Shown: positions 10,569 through 21,406, numbered from the stretch's first letter. The stretch: DNA of 64,000 bases from Wocania_A spongiicola (GCF_023502325.1 NZ_JAMFLZ010000005.1:62001-126000); one strand, 5' to 3'. Notes: generated by a model not told the origin, from the letters alone. Numbers and translations are program-made.

Positions 10569-11015
10569 TCAATGAAACTCACTATACTCATGTAATGATT
10601 TCATAGTTTCTTCATAAAACAGAATAGCAGCAATTAAATTACTAGTATCTGAATATGGTAATATTCGTCTTTGAAACTCATTGTTTGTCTCCAAAAAGCT
10701 CTCTGTAGCTTCAAATTGTTCATCAAGTGCTGTTCTATTGTCTTTATCGTTCGGAATTCCTAAAGTAGTCATAGTTACTCCAGGTTTAGTAGCAAATGCA
10801 ATATATGGCAATAATTTAACAAGGCTTTCTATCCGTTCAACATACAAATCCAATAACTGACCTTTTTGCATTCTGTCTAGATCTTCTTTTGTATGATATT
10901 TCTTTATAGAAACTTTTTCGCTAATGATGCTTTTTGCTACTTTCTTTTTTTGAGCAAAACCAATGCCAGTAACTAAAAAGAAACTAAAACTTATTAAAAT
11001 AATTCTTATTTTCAT
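10569..11015 (-). CDS. Small exported protein of unknown function
   Basis: 148 residues with a clear signal peptide (MKIRIILISFSFFLVTGIGF, cleaved before AQKKK). The mature part is mostly helical and charged (KYHTKEDLDRMQKGQLLDLY) and contains no motif I recognise. It is a single-gene unit: a well-formed promoter lies at 11041-11070 and a strong terminator at 10468-10521. It sits inside a cluster of T9SS-related surface genes, which suggests an envelope role, but nothing in the sequence proves one. Confidence 0.75.
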   Translation of the reverse strand: MKIRIILISFSFFLVTGIGFAQKKKVAKSIISEKVSIKKYHTKEDLDRMQKGQLLDLYVERIESLVKLLPYIAFATKPGVTMTTLGIPNDKDNRTALDEQFEATESFLETNNEFQRRILPYSDTSNLIAAILFYEETMKSLHEYSEFH

Positions 11016-11428
11016 GTCGAAGATTTAAGGGTTTAAAAAGCAAATTTATGTAATTAATCGTAAAAAACAAGCGTTTCATCGATTTTTTTATAAATTTATT
11101 TAGTTTCGGCATTTAAAAAAAAACTATTTTATCAAAAAAAGAATGGTTTACTATTCATATTAACTATGGTAATCAATATTTAGATCTAGTAGCCTCACAA
11201 AATTAATAGAACTTTAATACATAAGAAACTAAGCAACATTAACAAGACTTAGTCTATTTCCGGTACGAAATTGATACATTGAACATTAAAGTAAATCAAA
11301 ATGTATCATAATAATAATTGATTCATAACGAATATTTCAATTAATATTAGCGCTACCATGTATTAAAAAAAAACTTTATTTTACTTATTAAGAGCATAGT
11401 ATAAATCAATTGGTTGGTTGGTTAATAA
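11016..11428. other. 413-bp gap with promoter and TCGATGAAA-type motifs
   Basis: No ORF is supported. The part next to the 148-residue gene holds its promoter (11041-11070), and directly upstream of the -33 element the minus strand reads ATCGATGAAACGC (11071-11083). At about 11262-11295 a related string occurs (GAAATTGATACATTGAACAT), similar to 4806-4825. The left side up to 11428 is otherwise featureless AT-rich sequence. An imperfect inverted repeat at 11408-11442 overlaps the end of the lipoprotein gene. Confidence 0.4.
11041..11070 (-). promoter_or_regulatory. Bacteroidota-type promoter
   Basis: The minus strand reads TTG at 11068-11070, 19 bp, then TAAATTTG at 11041-11048. This is an exact fit to the TTG-N19-TAnnTTTG consensus. 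It lies 25 bp upstream of the start codon at 11015. Confidence 0.7.
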
Positions 11429-11842
11429 TCAATCAACCAATTCAAAATCGCCTTGTTCTATATAGTTTACTTCACTAGAAGTACCTGTTGAGGATAATTC
11501 TGCTACATTTCTTCCATCAACCAAAACAATTGGATTTCTTTTTGTTCCAGCCGCTGTAAACGACATACTATATATAGCGCCATTTATAGTATATTCTATT
11601 TTTGAAACTGCAGTATTCCCATTATTATTCTTCGTTGTTGTAATCTGAATAGCATAGGCCTCATCTGGTGTAATACAATCATTTGCTGTAATGCCAGTAC
11701 CGTCTTCATGAACAAATTCAATAGACACGGGGTCAAAACTTTCTACAGTGACAGGTGGTGGTGCCGGATTATCATCATTTTTTGAGCATCCTAAAACAAA
11801 ACATAGGATTATTATGGTTATGTAATAATATTTTGTTTGCAT
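11429..11842 (-). CDS. Small lipoprotein, last gene of the giant-protein operon
   Basis: 137 residues. A lipoprotein signal ends at Cys19 (CFVLGC, then SKNDDNPAPPP), followed by a short proline-rich linker and a compact beta-rich domain of about 110 residues. No family is recognised. It starts 4 bases downstream of the 306-residue secreted-protein gene and closes the four-gene operon that begins with the Collar-domain protein. It is likely anchored in the outer membrane and could hold or chaperone the secreted partners, but this is inferred from position only. Confidence 0.7.
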   Translation of the reverse strand: MQTKYYYITIIILCFVLGCSKNDDNPAPPPVTVESFDPVSIEFVHEDGTGITANDCITPDEAYAIQITTTKNNNGNTAVSKIEYTINGAIYSMSFTAAGTKRNPIVLVDGRNVAELSSTGTSSEVNYIEQGDFELVD

Positions 11843-11846
11843 TACT

Positions 11847-12767
11847 TTATTCTTTTAAATTAATACTTATCTGTTTTTCAAACCCATTAACTTGAATGGT
11901 ATAATTTCCTTCACTTAAACTGGTAAAAATAACTTCGCCATTACTTAAGGTTTGAGCAGCTTGTGCCACCTGATTTTTAAGTAACACCACTTCACTACCA
12001 TTTTCGGAAGACAATACCTTAATAGTTCCCCCATTATAACACACGGCATCTTTTTTATAAAAGGTTAAATTCCCTATTACAGCATTATAACTTACAGTTA
12101 TTTCCCATTCGTTGCGTGTAGATTCGTCTTCTGAAAGTACTTTAACCATAACTGGATTGGTAAAATCTAATACGCTACTATCTGAGATTAATTTTTGACT
12201 TTCACTAAACAGTTGCGCACCCGAGCTTATTTCAAAAATGGAAGTTAAGGCTGATACGTTTATACCATTATCTACATAAAGTATCATAGTATTATCTTGT
12301 ATATTCCTATTACTAATAGTGACATCTTTAAAATTAAAACTAATTAGTTCTGCTTCATCATTTAAAGCGGGGCTCGCAAAACTAAAGGCTTGTGCTAAAT
12401 CGCCATAAAGAGCATTAATTTCGAAGTTTACTGTTTTAACTATATCCACAACCTTATCGTTGGTGGAGTCGTAAACTTTAAAATTCAACGCTTCTCCATT
12501 GGTGTTTGAAAACACATTAAAATAAGCATAATAGCGATCTTTACTTGATACATAAATTAAGTTAGTAACACCTCTACATTCGCCACCTACAAATGCCGCC
12601 ACTTTATCATTAGTACTGGTTAATGTTGCTCCATCTACATTTAAAAAGGCCACAAATGACATGGTATATTCAAAATCGTTTTCGTTTACAGACCATACTG
12701 GCTCTTGACCATAAACGGTTATTCCTATAAAGAAGAATACTATTATGTTTGTTATTATACGTTTCAT
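11847..12767 (-). CDS. Secreted protein, short paralog of a domain in the giant neighbour
   Basis: 306 residues with a signal peptide (1-20, ending ITVYGQ). Residues 22-135 (starting EPVWSVNENDFEY) match residues about 2372-2490 of the upstream 2,874-residue protein (starting EPAWEVDPNDFDF). Shared landmarks are an AAFV-GE-RGV segment, a YY or YF aromatic pair and an F-V-SNT-GEA strand. The C-terminal part is beta-rich and ends without a classical type A sorting signal. It starts 5 bases after the giant gene in the same operon. Duplication of one domain as a free protein suggests that it binds or caps the giant protein or the same ligand. Function unknown. Confidence 0.75.
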   Translation of the reverse strand: MKRIITNIIVFFFIGITVYGQEPVWSVNENDFEYTMSFVAFLNVDGATLTSTNDKVAAFVGGECRGVTNLIYVSSKDRYYAYFNVFSNTNGEALNFKVYDSTNDKVVDIVKTVNFEINALYGDLAQAFSFASPALNDEAELISFNFKDVTISNRNIQDNTMILYVDNGINVSALTSIFEISSGAQLFSESQKLISDSSVLDFTNPVMVKVLSEDESTRNEWEITVSYNAVIGNLTFYKKDAVCYNGGTIKVLSSENGSEVVLLKNQVAQAAQTLSNGEVIFTSLSEGNYTIQVNGFEKQISINLKE

Positions 12768-12772
12768 AGCTT

Positions 12773-15700
12773 CTAGTTTTTAATGATTCTATAGGTTGTA
12801 TTTACATTGTTGAGATTCACTTTTAAAAAGTATATACCGTTACTAATTCTTGGGGTCAGCTTAATTGTATTTTGCCCTTTTATTGTTTTGTGTGTTTCTG
12901 AATGAACAAGTTGCCCTACCACATTAAATAGTTTGAGTTCCATATTACTTACTTCGTTAGAATTAAGTTGCAACATCAATTCATTTTTAAACGGATTTGG
13001 ATACATTTTAAGACTTTCTAAAATATCAGATTCTAACACTAGAGGGACTGCTACAGTACCTAGCACTGTATTACTTTTAAAGGTTACTACTTTTTGTGTT
13101 GGTCTTTGACTATTACCGTTACCTACGTGAAAGGTTAATGCTTCTGGGCGTTCTCCGTATATGGTAATAAAACTTAGTGCTTTATCGTCTACTATTTGGT
13201 TAGTTGCCTCTCCTTTTAACACACCATCTTCATCATAGATAAAGAGCTCATGATATCCCTCAGGCAGTAAAACCACAGCATTCATATTCTCTGAATATTT
13301 TGCAAATTCTGGTTCAGTGCGTTTGTGCACAAATGCCGTGTTAGTATTTTTTGAAGCCTTCGTGTTTGAAGATTTTCCAAAAATATTAGCATATTTAAAG
13401 GTTTGATCTTTACTAGATTTCACCATATATCCCTTGCCAGTTTCCAGGTAGCTTAAAGTTCCACTCCATCCATTCAATGGATCGTAAATAGCAAATAAAT
13501 TCTGTGATTTTATGATGTCTCCATCGGACACATCAAACGTAGCTAAAGCTTCATTTACTGATACATTCTTATTTAATGGATAGGGCAGCCAATTCCAGTT
13601 CTCCTGAATATTAAAACTCCAAGCACTAACATCAACACTACTTCCTTTTAATTTTAATGATTGTTGATTTGCAAACTTCATCTTGTACATAAAATTTGTA
13701 GACAAACCAGAATTAGCACTAATTGCTCCATTCCATGAACTGTTAGCAGGTGTAGCGTTATCTTTGAAATAGGTTTCTAACTGTGTTGGAGAATGACTCA
13801 ATATACGATCTGATGTTTGTAAATTCATACCAGATGTTAATACATTTAGGTTAGAGAAGTTAGCGTCATTTACATTAAATGACACCCAAGTCCAACCTGC
13901 ATTTAAAGCAATGTCTTGTTCTACAACATTAGTGTTTTCAAATATTGCAGGATTGCTTAAAGATCCTATAACATTATTCTCCACAAAGGTTACGGATGCA
14001 TTGCCATCTAAAGTAGATTGCATTATTTGGCCTTTTGTTGCATCCCATATACTGAATGCTATTGCTTCTCCTGATACAGTATTACTGTAAACTGTTAGGA
14101 ATACAAAATATTCTTGATACGATTCGTTATAAACAATATTCGCAACACCTCTAGTTTCTCCATTTACAAAAGCTGCAATTCTATCGAATTCATCATCTGA
14201 GAAAATACCATCTATCTTTATACGACCAACAATATTCATACTAAAATCAAAGTCATTAGGGTCTACTTCCCATGCTGGTTCTTCGGCTAAAACTCTAACT
14301 TCTAGTTGTAGTTTTTCATCTAAACCAAAATCGGTTTGTAAATAAAGGTTTTCTATATACTCTCCTACAGATAGACTTGCATCAATAGTTGCCGTGATTG
14401 TGACCTTACTATCTGGTGCTAAACTGCCAGATTTACTACTTAAAGACAACCAGTTTGGCACACCTGAGATATTATAAGGCTGGACTAAACCACCTTTATT
14501 AATAATAGTAATTTCAAACGAAGGGGATTCATTACCTGTTTTAACAATATCAACAACTTCATTAAAGCCATCAACAAACCAGCTCATTTCGTTTTTCTGA
14601 ACAAAGGCTGTCCAGGTAATTGGCGATTGCTGCATGTTGTTTGAAGCATCAAACATACGATGCACTGTAATGTCTAGTATCTGACCTTCCAAAGCTGCCC
14701 AGTCGGAAATAACAGGTTCCAATATCATATCATCTTCATTAATCACATGGTTTACCTGGAATTTGATGAGTTTACGTTCTGGTTTTATCGCTGGTACGTC
14801 ATCAGAATAGTTCACAGTTCCTAAATTTAACACCGCGTTCGATGGAATCACGCTTTGATTTGTAAACGCATGATAATATCGTGGCCCGTTTGCTGTTACC
14901 GGATCGGGTTCGTTCATACGTGCATATAATAATAAACCTATACTTTCCACGTCCATTTCGTTGAATCGATCTCTGGAAATTTGGTCTACGTTACGTAATG
15001 TATTCCATAAACGGAACTCATCAATTTTACCTGTAAATACACGATCTACAGTTTCAACACCTGCCTGGTCTTTAAATCCGCGAACACCAATCCAGGCTTG
15101 ATTTCCTGAAAAACCACCGATATCTGTTATTGGGTTTGAAGACACCTGTTGTGCATCTACATAGGTTCTTAAAGAGCCATTTCTATTGAATAACAGTGTA
15201 ATATGGTGCCAATTATTATCAGCTACACTTTCGGCTGTTAATACATATTCATTTTCCTCACTGGCAAAATATAAGGCTCCCGAACTATTCATATTAATAG
15301 CCCATTTATTAGCAAACCCGTTAGATTGTACAGGGTCACTTGTTTGCGGTGTTCCGCCTCCTTTTCCCCGGCCGTTAGAGAATATAGTAGCCTCTTGCGG
15401 CGTGTCTGTTTTTATCCAAAAGGATATGGTCGCATCCATGGTGTTGGTGAGTTGTACAAAGCCTACATTATCTAATTCTAAATACTGCCCATTAGCAAAC
15501 TCATAGGAAGTCCCTTTGGGTTTTATGTCCCAATCAGCACTTACTGCAGCGTGTTTAAATCGCGCTAGGTCATTAGCGATAGTTCCTCGTCCTTCGTTCA
15601 TTGCCCAATAGCCAACTAAACTGTTTTCATTGCCTAATAGCTTGGTATAGATATTGGCAAAAGCTTCACTTAAACTTATAGATTTTGTCCATAATCGCAG

Positions 15701-18700
15701 GTCATGTATGTTTCCTATAAAGGTGTTTCCGCCAATTACTAGTGGGTTATTGTTTGTAAATTGCGTATTTGCTATTCCGGTTGCTCCACCAATGTCACGA
15801 TCATCTTCATAAATACTAAGACTACCTGATGCATTATTGTGTGTAATTGTATAATGGTGAAATAGTCCATCAGTAACCATGGTTCCATTAGCCGTAATGT
15901 CTCCTAGGGTAGCATAAATGTCTCCATTTTCTAAACGAATATTTAGTCCGTTTTGCTGACTAATTACTGTAGCTGTTGATGCAGTTGTGGCATTGTTCAT
16001 CCAGAACTCCACAGTCAAATCGCCTGATACTAATCTTGGGCTTTCTATGGTCGCGGTGTTATTAGCGCCTTCAAAACGCAGGGACACACTATGATCTATT
16101 GGTAACTGATTAGTTTCTCCTTTAATCTCAATAGTACTTACCGCGCTGTTGTAGAAGATGTTTTCGTTAAAACTAACGCGTAAATCTTCTCCTGGGCCTA
16201 AAATACCATCGGTAGGTAATGGTGTGCCGAATTGTTGTGGCGACTGTAAATCTATACTTCCCGAAATCACGTCTGAAATAAATTCGGTATCATTGGTACA
16301 GGTGCTTCGAGCTCTTATTTCATAGTTTCCATCTTGTAATTGCAAGCTTACAATATCAAAAGCGAAAATAACTTCGGCATCTGTAATTAAAGAAATCTCA
16401 GACTCGCTATTGGCCACGGCCTCATCATAAAACACCTGTGTATTATAATAGGTATGCAAGCGTGTCCAGTTAGGAGACGTTGCTAAACGGTATTCTAGAT
16501 CTATCTTCTTAAAATTGTTAAAAGCTTGATTGTATTCCGATACATTGATAGCTAACGGATTGGTTGAACCATCATTATTAAAGGCTGCATCTACATTATA
16601 CACCCAATTATCTAATGGGGCTTTTACAGCTACTTGTGAACAAGATGGCACAAAGTGGGCAGAAATCAATACATCATCAAATACGTTTACAGGATCACAT
16701 TGTGATTGTAAAATAACTCGTATATCTTCATAATCATTAACATCAGAAACTGATTTTCCTAATGTTAAGGTATATTCTACCGTTTGACCATATGGTACAA
16801 AAACCACAGTTCCATTCTGACTAACATTTATTAATGCATTATCTGGATTTGTTAAGTTATCTACAATAAGTTCGAAATAATTAAAACTAGCTGCATCGCT
16901 TGTAGCATCTGCATTGTTTGAAAGCTGCAATTTAAATTCCGCATTGTTACTTTCTGGGATATTAAATATTTCAGAAACTTCAACAAGAATTTTAGGGTCT
17001 TCTGCTTTTTCAGTGGCGTTACTTAATGTTTCTCTATCTCCTTGCGCCAATTCTATAACAGGATTATTAGGATTATAAGTAGCGTGATTATAATAATGCG
17101 ATAACTCTGGACCTTCATAAGGGCAGGATGTTCTACCGCCTACGGTTGTAAATATAGGACCACTACCATCAAACAAATTGATAATATCTACACTTAACAC
17201 ATTTGCTGGATCGTTGTCTTTTAAGGTATAACTAATAGTTGTCGTCTTTGTATCTTCTTCTGTTAAGGATGCACTAAATGCTTGACTTGCAAATCCTGTT
17301 GTTGTAGATTCTATACCTAATTTATTGACGCTAAAACCAAGTTCTAGTTGTAAACTTTGTTCTATATTAATATCAAACTCTAAAGTTGATGTATTTACAA
17401 CGACAGATTCTATACTTCTAGACACTTCACCAACACCAGAATCAAAAGTGATATTATCTTGCGATTTTGATGTTATTAAAGCTTTTTGTTCATCCGCTAG
17501 TTTTAATTTTTCTTGTAATAAACTTTCATACGGTCCACCAACTTGCGCATTATTTATTTCATCTTGAAGATCGCTTGTAAAATCGCCAATAGCCTGCAAT
17601 GCAGTTTGCCCAATAAAAGTAGGATCATTTAATGCCGTATATTTACTACGCTCGTTATTTAATATGATTCTGCGCCATAAGTTAATTTGATTTTCATACC
17701 AAGATTGAGGTTTAGCATTTTCTACTGTACCACCATTTGATAAAGTTTCTACAATAGTTTCGTATTCCGGAATTAAATCTGTAATAATGAATTTTTGAGA
17801 ATACACAAAGAAGGTGTTTGTTGGCTTTTCACCAAGGTAGAAGGCTTTTTGTTTATTTAAATACACTTTATCACCAACTCCATTGGTTAATTCAAAATTA
17901 TCACTAGGGTCACCTATCTGATCTAAAGTTGCCTGAAAATCATCAAAACTTCCTTTAGAATAATTTTTAGAATTTCCTATATATAAATCACCTTCTGCTC
18001 CTACAAATTCTGGATCATCACTGGTTGATATGGTTTGGTTGAATGTATAGGTTTTGGTAATACTATTGCCATCTTTAGAAGAGGCTTCTACTGAAATATT
18101 CCCTGTTAAGCTATTGGTAACTTCGGTATTAACAACAAGTCCAGCTCCTGGAGGTCCTGCTACAATGGATACTTCTCCTCCCAACATTAATTTCACACTT
18201 TGAGAAATGCCTCCTCCACTTGAAAAACTATTGTCTGTGGTAAAACTAATGCTTTCTCCAGCTTCTATAGATGCGAAACTATTTGACCCTGGCGGGTCTC
18301 TTAAAATAATATCTGGAATCTCTGGTGCTTCTGATAGTATGGATTGACTTCCATCTCTTGCACCTCCTAAAATAATCCCATCGCTAATATAATTTTCAGC
18401 AGAATATGATACCCCTTCAATAACATATTGAATATCAATATTACGTGTAAAAGGTGTGTTTGTATTAGGTACTCCACCAATAAATGAATAATTGGTAATA
18501 CTATTATCATTAGCATCAGTTTCAATAACTTCTGATTCTGGTATTGCTAAATTATTTGTAATACTTAACTGCCCATCTACAATAGGAACTATATCTTCAA
18601 CGCCATTTATATCCATATCAAAATTTTCATAACGCTCAAACGTATTTAAAACTATTTGGTAAGTAGAAAACTGTTGATAAATAAGAACATCATCATTTGA

Positions 18701-21397
18701 TCCATCTGGATGCTTAAACCCTTCTGTACTTATAGTTTGGTCAACACCATTACTGTCTTTTAAGACAAGTTCACTTTCAGAGGTTTGGTCAGTAACCCGT
18801 AAAACTGGTGTAGACCTATAAATAAAACTTTTCTCAAAATGATAAGGTACACCTTCGAGCACCGTATCATCAGGGTATTTAAACTCTGGAGTTAAAAGTG
18901 GTGGAATGCTTGCAAAGTTAACAGCTTCTTTAGTTCCTGAAGCAATAATACTTGTATTGATAGCAGCATTACTAGCAATCTGTAAACCAGTACCTCCAAC
19001 AATCTCATAGTTAAGTGGCATCAATTCTACACGATACTCTCCTGACTCACTATTAGTTTGAAAATTAAATTTTGTATAGGGCGTTACATTGGCTCCAACT
19101 GGTGCATAATCAAAAGTCATATTCGCTACACCAATATTATTTTTAGAACTTACATCTAAGTTTTCTATAACTGGTAGGCTATTTTCAACTTTAATAAATG
19201 GTGTACTAAAAAACCCATTATCACCAAAACCTATTGGTTTTTGGGCTTCTACCGAGCCACCAACAACACGACCAACAGCTGTAACTCTGGTTTCATCTAT
19301 AAACACAACCTGTTCTTGTGCATCTTCAAAAAATTCTTGAAAAGTACCCGTTTCTGCCGGAAATCGACCTTCATAAGTAAATTCATGTCCGTTTTTAGCA
19401 ACGCGAATAAAGTGATTACCAATAGGCACACTAATATCAAAATTACCTTCGCCATCAGACTCTATAGGGATATTATTTTCATCTAAAACAATATTGCCAT
19501 CTATATAAATGTTAGCACCTTCTACGGGAATACGTGCATAACGTTCTAAACGGTCATTATCCGCATCGGTATCATTTAAATCATTTAACCAATATTCTCC
19601 TTTATTATAAAAATTACCGTTTTGCTCATACTGGTTATACGTTTCATCTAAAATACTAGTGCCTCCACTTACATACTCATCACCATCACTAAGACCACTC
19701 AAAACACCTCCGTTTACATCAACAAAAGAAGGGAACACACCTCTGGTATCATATAATATTTTACCTTTAAAAATAAAGGATGACGTGTCTGTAAAATCTA
19801 TTTTATTAACTACTTCCGAGCCTTCTCCTAAGAAGACCAGTTGCTGATTCGGTTCAAATTTATGCTGTCCGAAGACAGGCGTTATTTTAAAAGATTCCCC
19901 CGTGCCTGTATATGGAATGGCATTGATTTCGTAGTTTCCATTGGCATCGGTAACACCTAAAATACCCAATTGGCTAGATGATGGAATATTTCCAGCACCT
20001 GATACAAAAGAAATATCGTTGCTAATGTTCTGAATATTTAGGTTTCCGTGATTTTTATTGTAGTTGAACCCGTTTCGGGAAGCGTCGTAAGCGTAGTTAC
20101 CTGTATTTTCGTTAGCACTTAGATAAGCTATTAGATCCGGATCATTCCCGCTTATATAACGTTTATAATCTGTACGAATATCGGAAGCAACCTCTTTGCT
20201 CTTCCACACTCTAATTTCATCAATCAATGCCGTGTTTCCACCACCTATATGAACGTTGGTCCAGCTACCAGAACCCACATTAAGATTGGTGGTCTGCGTG
20301 GGTATGGTAATCTCCAGATAGGGCGATGTGTTCGCGGGATCAGTCTCAGCTCTAACATTGTGTGCCTGATCCCTGTAAGCTGTGGTCATGGGACGTCCGT
20401 TAACAAATAAAAGAGGCACTTTGTTATCCTCCATCTGTACCGTAATATGCATGAAATTAGTATTGAAGTCAGTCACGGAAACCATAATATCGTCACCACG
20501 TGTATTTACATCGCCAGAAGGATATACATTTTCAATAACAAACAAGCTTCCGGCTATATCAATTTCAAGCGTTTTTGATGCTTCCTTTAAATTAACGGTA
20601 ACATCAAGATTATTACTATTCTTTTCACTTACCCGGAATAATCGAATGGCATTTCCGTTGTCGTCTGTATAGGGTGAATCGGGCCTCACCCAAGCTTGTA
20701 ATGTGGTAGCCGTAGCGATGGGTTTGTTTAGATTATTAACTTCCAATTGATTGGATGCTGGAATTATCAATCCACTACCATAGCTGGATACACTCCCATC
20801 AGATTCTGCTATAACGGTCACATTTTGCACTGGGTTACCTCCCTTAAAGTTAACATTTCCGGTAACAATGGCCGTTGGATTTCTAAACCCTATGCCCGTA
20901 ATAAAATTGGTATATCGTATTTCGGTCTGGCTTACCCCTTTTGCCAATACTTTATATTCGTATAGCACACCGCCATCTACATATTTATCTTCATATTGAG
21001 TGTCGTTAGGCCCAACGCTGCCAATAAATTGAAAAGCGCCAGTACTTCCCAGTTCCCGACGGGATATTTCAATAGAGGTAATTAAATTAAAATTGTTTCT
21101 TATTTCCCATTGTAATAATACCTTATCACCAAAGAATCCCTTGGAAATATCGAAGGAATCTTCAGAAAAGGTTCCGAAGATATAAAACACATCCCATGGA
21201 AAGCGAATATCGGTTGGCGTCGCATTATTATCTGTTCCCAAATAGGGTACCCCCACCTGGATGGTATAATTATTACTGTTTACGGTTTCCTGTATGGCCT
21301 GTGAGGCGGTAACCACCTTGGCGCCATCATCTTGCTGTGCCCAGAGCCCCGAAACCAGGAGCCCCAGGAACAGCGTTAGTAGTTTTGTTCTCATCAC
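12773..21397 (-). CDS. Giant LamG-domain surface protein with T9SS type A sorting domain
   Basis: 2,874 residues with a signal peptide ending at about residue 20 (LLVSGLWAQ). Visible modules are a fibronectin-like N-terminus (about 50-170), LamG/concanavalin-like domains at about 203-410, 1765-1950 and 1960-2140, carboxypeptidase-regulatory-like beta segments near 480-700, a long beta-rich centre, a domain at about 2372-2490 shared with the next gene, and a type A sorting domain in the last 75 residues (YPNPFKNELML to YRIIKN). It is T9SS cargo, probably displayed on the surface to bind glycans. The gene starts 9 bases after the Collar-domain gene, placing it in the operon below a LuxR-type two-component system. 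The first roughly 400 codons look richer in GC than the rest. Confidence 0.9.
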   Translation of the reverse strand: MMRTKLLTLFLGLLVSGLWAQQDDGAKVVTASQAIQETVNSNNYTIQVGVPYLGTDNNATPTDIRFPWDVFYIFGTFSEDSFDISKGFFGDKVLLQWEIRNNFNLITSIEISRRELGSTGAFQFIGSVGPNDTQYEDKYVDGGVLYEYKVLAKGVSQTEIRYTNFITGIGFRNPTAIVTGNVNFKGGNPVQNVTVIAESDGSVSSYGSGLIIPASNQLEVNNLNKPIATATTLQAWVRPDSPYTDDNGNAIRLFRVSEKNSNNLDVTVNLKEASKTLEIDIAGSLFVIENVYPSGDVNTRGDDIMVSVTDFNTNFMHITVQMEDNKVPLLFVNGRPMTTAYRDQAHNVRAETDPANTSPYLEITIPTQTTNLNVGSGSWTNVHIGGGNTALIDEIRVWKSKEVASDIRTDYKRYISGNDPDLIAYLSANENTGNYAYDASRNGFNYNKNHGNLNIQNISNDISFVSGAGNIPSSSQLGILGVTDANGNYEINAIPYTGTGESFKITPVFGQHKFEPNQQLVFLGEGSEVVNKIDFTDTSSFIFKGKILYDTRGVFPSFVDVNGGVLSGLSDGDEYVSGGTSILDETYNQYEQNGNFYNKGEYWLNDLNDTDADNDRLERYARIPVEGANIYIDGNIVLDENNIPIESDGEGNFDISVPIGNHFIRVAKNGHEFTYEGRFPAETGTFQEFFEDAQEQVVFIDETRVTAVGRVVGGSVEAQKPIGFGDNGFFSTPFIKVENSLPVIENLDVSSKNNIGVANMTFDYAPVGANVTPYTKFNFQTNSESGEYRVELMPLNYEIVGGTGLQIASNAAINTSIIASGTKEAVNFASIPPLLTPEFKYPDDTVLEGVPYHFEKSFIYRSTPVLRVTDQTSESELVLKDSNGVDQTISTEGFKHPDGSNDDVLIYQQFSTYQIVLNTFERYENFDMDINGVEDIVPIVDGQLSITNNLAIPESEVIETDANDNSITNYSFIGGVPNTNTPFTRNIDIQYVIEGVSYSAENYISDGIILGGARDGSQSILSEAPEIPDIILRDPPGSNSFASIEAGESISFTTDNSFSSGGGISQSVKLMLGGEVSIVAGPPGAGLVVNTEVTNSLTGNISVEASSKDGNSITKTYTFNQTISTSDDPEFVGAEGDLYIGNSKNYSKGSFDDFQATLDQIGDPSDNFELTNGVGDKVYLNKQKAFYLGEKPTNTFFVYSQKFIITDLIPEYETIVETLSNGGTVENAKPQSWYENQINLWRRIILNNERSKYTALNDPTFIGQTALQAIGDFTSDLQDEINNAQVGGPYESLLQEKLKLADEQKALITSKSQDNITFDSGVGEVSRSIESVVVNTSTLEFDINIEQSLQLELGFSVNKLGIESTTTGFASQAFSASLTEEDTKTTTISYTLKDNDPANVLSVDIINLFDGSGPIFTTVGGRTSCPYEGPELSHYYNHATYNPNNPVIELAQGDRETLSNATEKAEDPKILVEVSEIFNIPESNNAEFKLQLSNNADATSDAASFNYFELIVDNLTNPDNALINVSQNGTVVFVPYGQTVEYTLTLGKSVSDVNDYEDIRVILQSQCDPVNVFDDVLISAHFVPSCSQVAVKAPLDNWVYNVDAAFNNDGSTNPLAINVSEYNQAFNNFKKIDLEYRLATSPNWTRLHTYYNTQVFYDEAVANSESEISLITDAEVIFAFDIVSLQLQDGNYEIRARSTCTNDTEFISDVISGSIDLQSPQQFGTPLPTDGILGPGEDLRVSFNENIFYNSAVSTIEIKGETNQLPIDHSVSLRFEGANNTATIESPRLVSGDLTVEFWMNNATTASTATVISQQNGLNIRLENGDIYATLGDITANGTMVTDGLFHHYTITHNNASGSLSIYEDDRDIGGATGIANTQFTNNNPLVIGGNTFIGNIHDLRLWTKSISLSEAFANIYTKLLGNENSLVGYWAMNEGRGTIANDLARFKHAAVSADWDIKPKGTSYEFANGQYLELDNVGFVQLTNTMDATISFWIKTDTPQEATIFSNGRGKGGGTPQTSDPVQSNGFANKWAINMNSSGALYFASEENEYVLTAESVADNNWHHITLLFNRNGSLRTYVDAQQVSSNPITDIGGFSGNQAWIGVRGFKDQAGVETVDRVFTGKIDEFRLWNTLRNVDQISRDRFNEMDVESIGLLLYARMNEPDPVTANGPRYYHAFTNQSVIPSNAVLNLGTVNYSDDVPAIKPERKLIKFQVNHVINEDDMILEPVISDWAALEGQILDITVHRMFDASNNMQQSPITWTAFVQKNEMSWFVDGFNEVVDIVKTGNESPSFEITIINKGGLVQPYNISGVPNWLSLSSKSGSLAPDSKVTITATIDASLSVGEYIENLYLQTDFGLDEKLQLEVRVLAEEPAWEVDPNDFDFSMNIVGRIKIDGIFSDDEFDRIAAFVNGETRGVANIVYNESYQEYFVFLTVYSNTVSGEAIAFSIWDATKGQIMQSTLDGNASVTFVENNVIGSLSNPAIFENTNVVEQDIALNAGWTWVSFNVNDANFSNLNVLTSGMNLQTSDRILSHSPTQLETYFKDNATPANSSWNGAISANSGLSTNFMYKMKFANQQSLKLKGSSVDVSAWSFNIQENWNWLPYPLNKNVSVNEALATFDVSDGDIIKSQNLFAIYDPLNGWSGTLSYLETGKGYMVKSSKDQTFKYANIFGKSSNTKASKNTNTAFVHKRTEPEFAKYSENMNAVVLLPEGYHELFIYDEDGVLKGEATNQIVDDKALSFITIYGERPEALTFHVGNGNSQRPTQKVVTFKSNTVLGTVAVPLVLESDILESLKMYPNPFKNELMLQLNSNEVSNMELKLFNVVGQLVHSETHKTIKGQNTIKLTPRISNGIYFLKVNLNNVNTTYRIIKN

Positions 21398-21406
21398 CCT
21401 ATGCTT

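Noticed and set aside
11408..11442. Inverted repeat (AATTGGTTGGTTG with CAATCAACCAATT) at the end of the lipoprotein gene
   Set aside because: The stem overlaps the coding end and has no T run after it on the minus strand, so it is not supported as a terminator.
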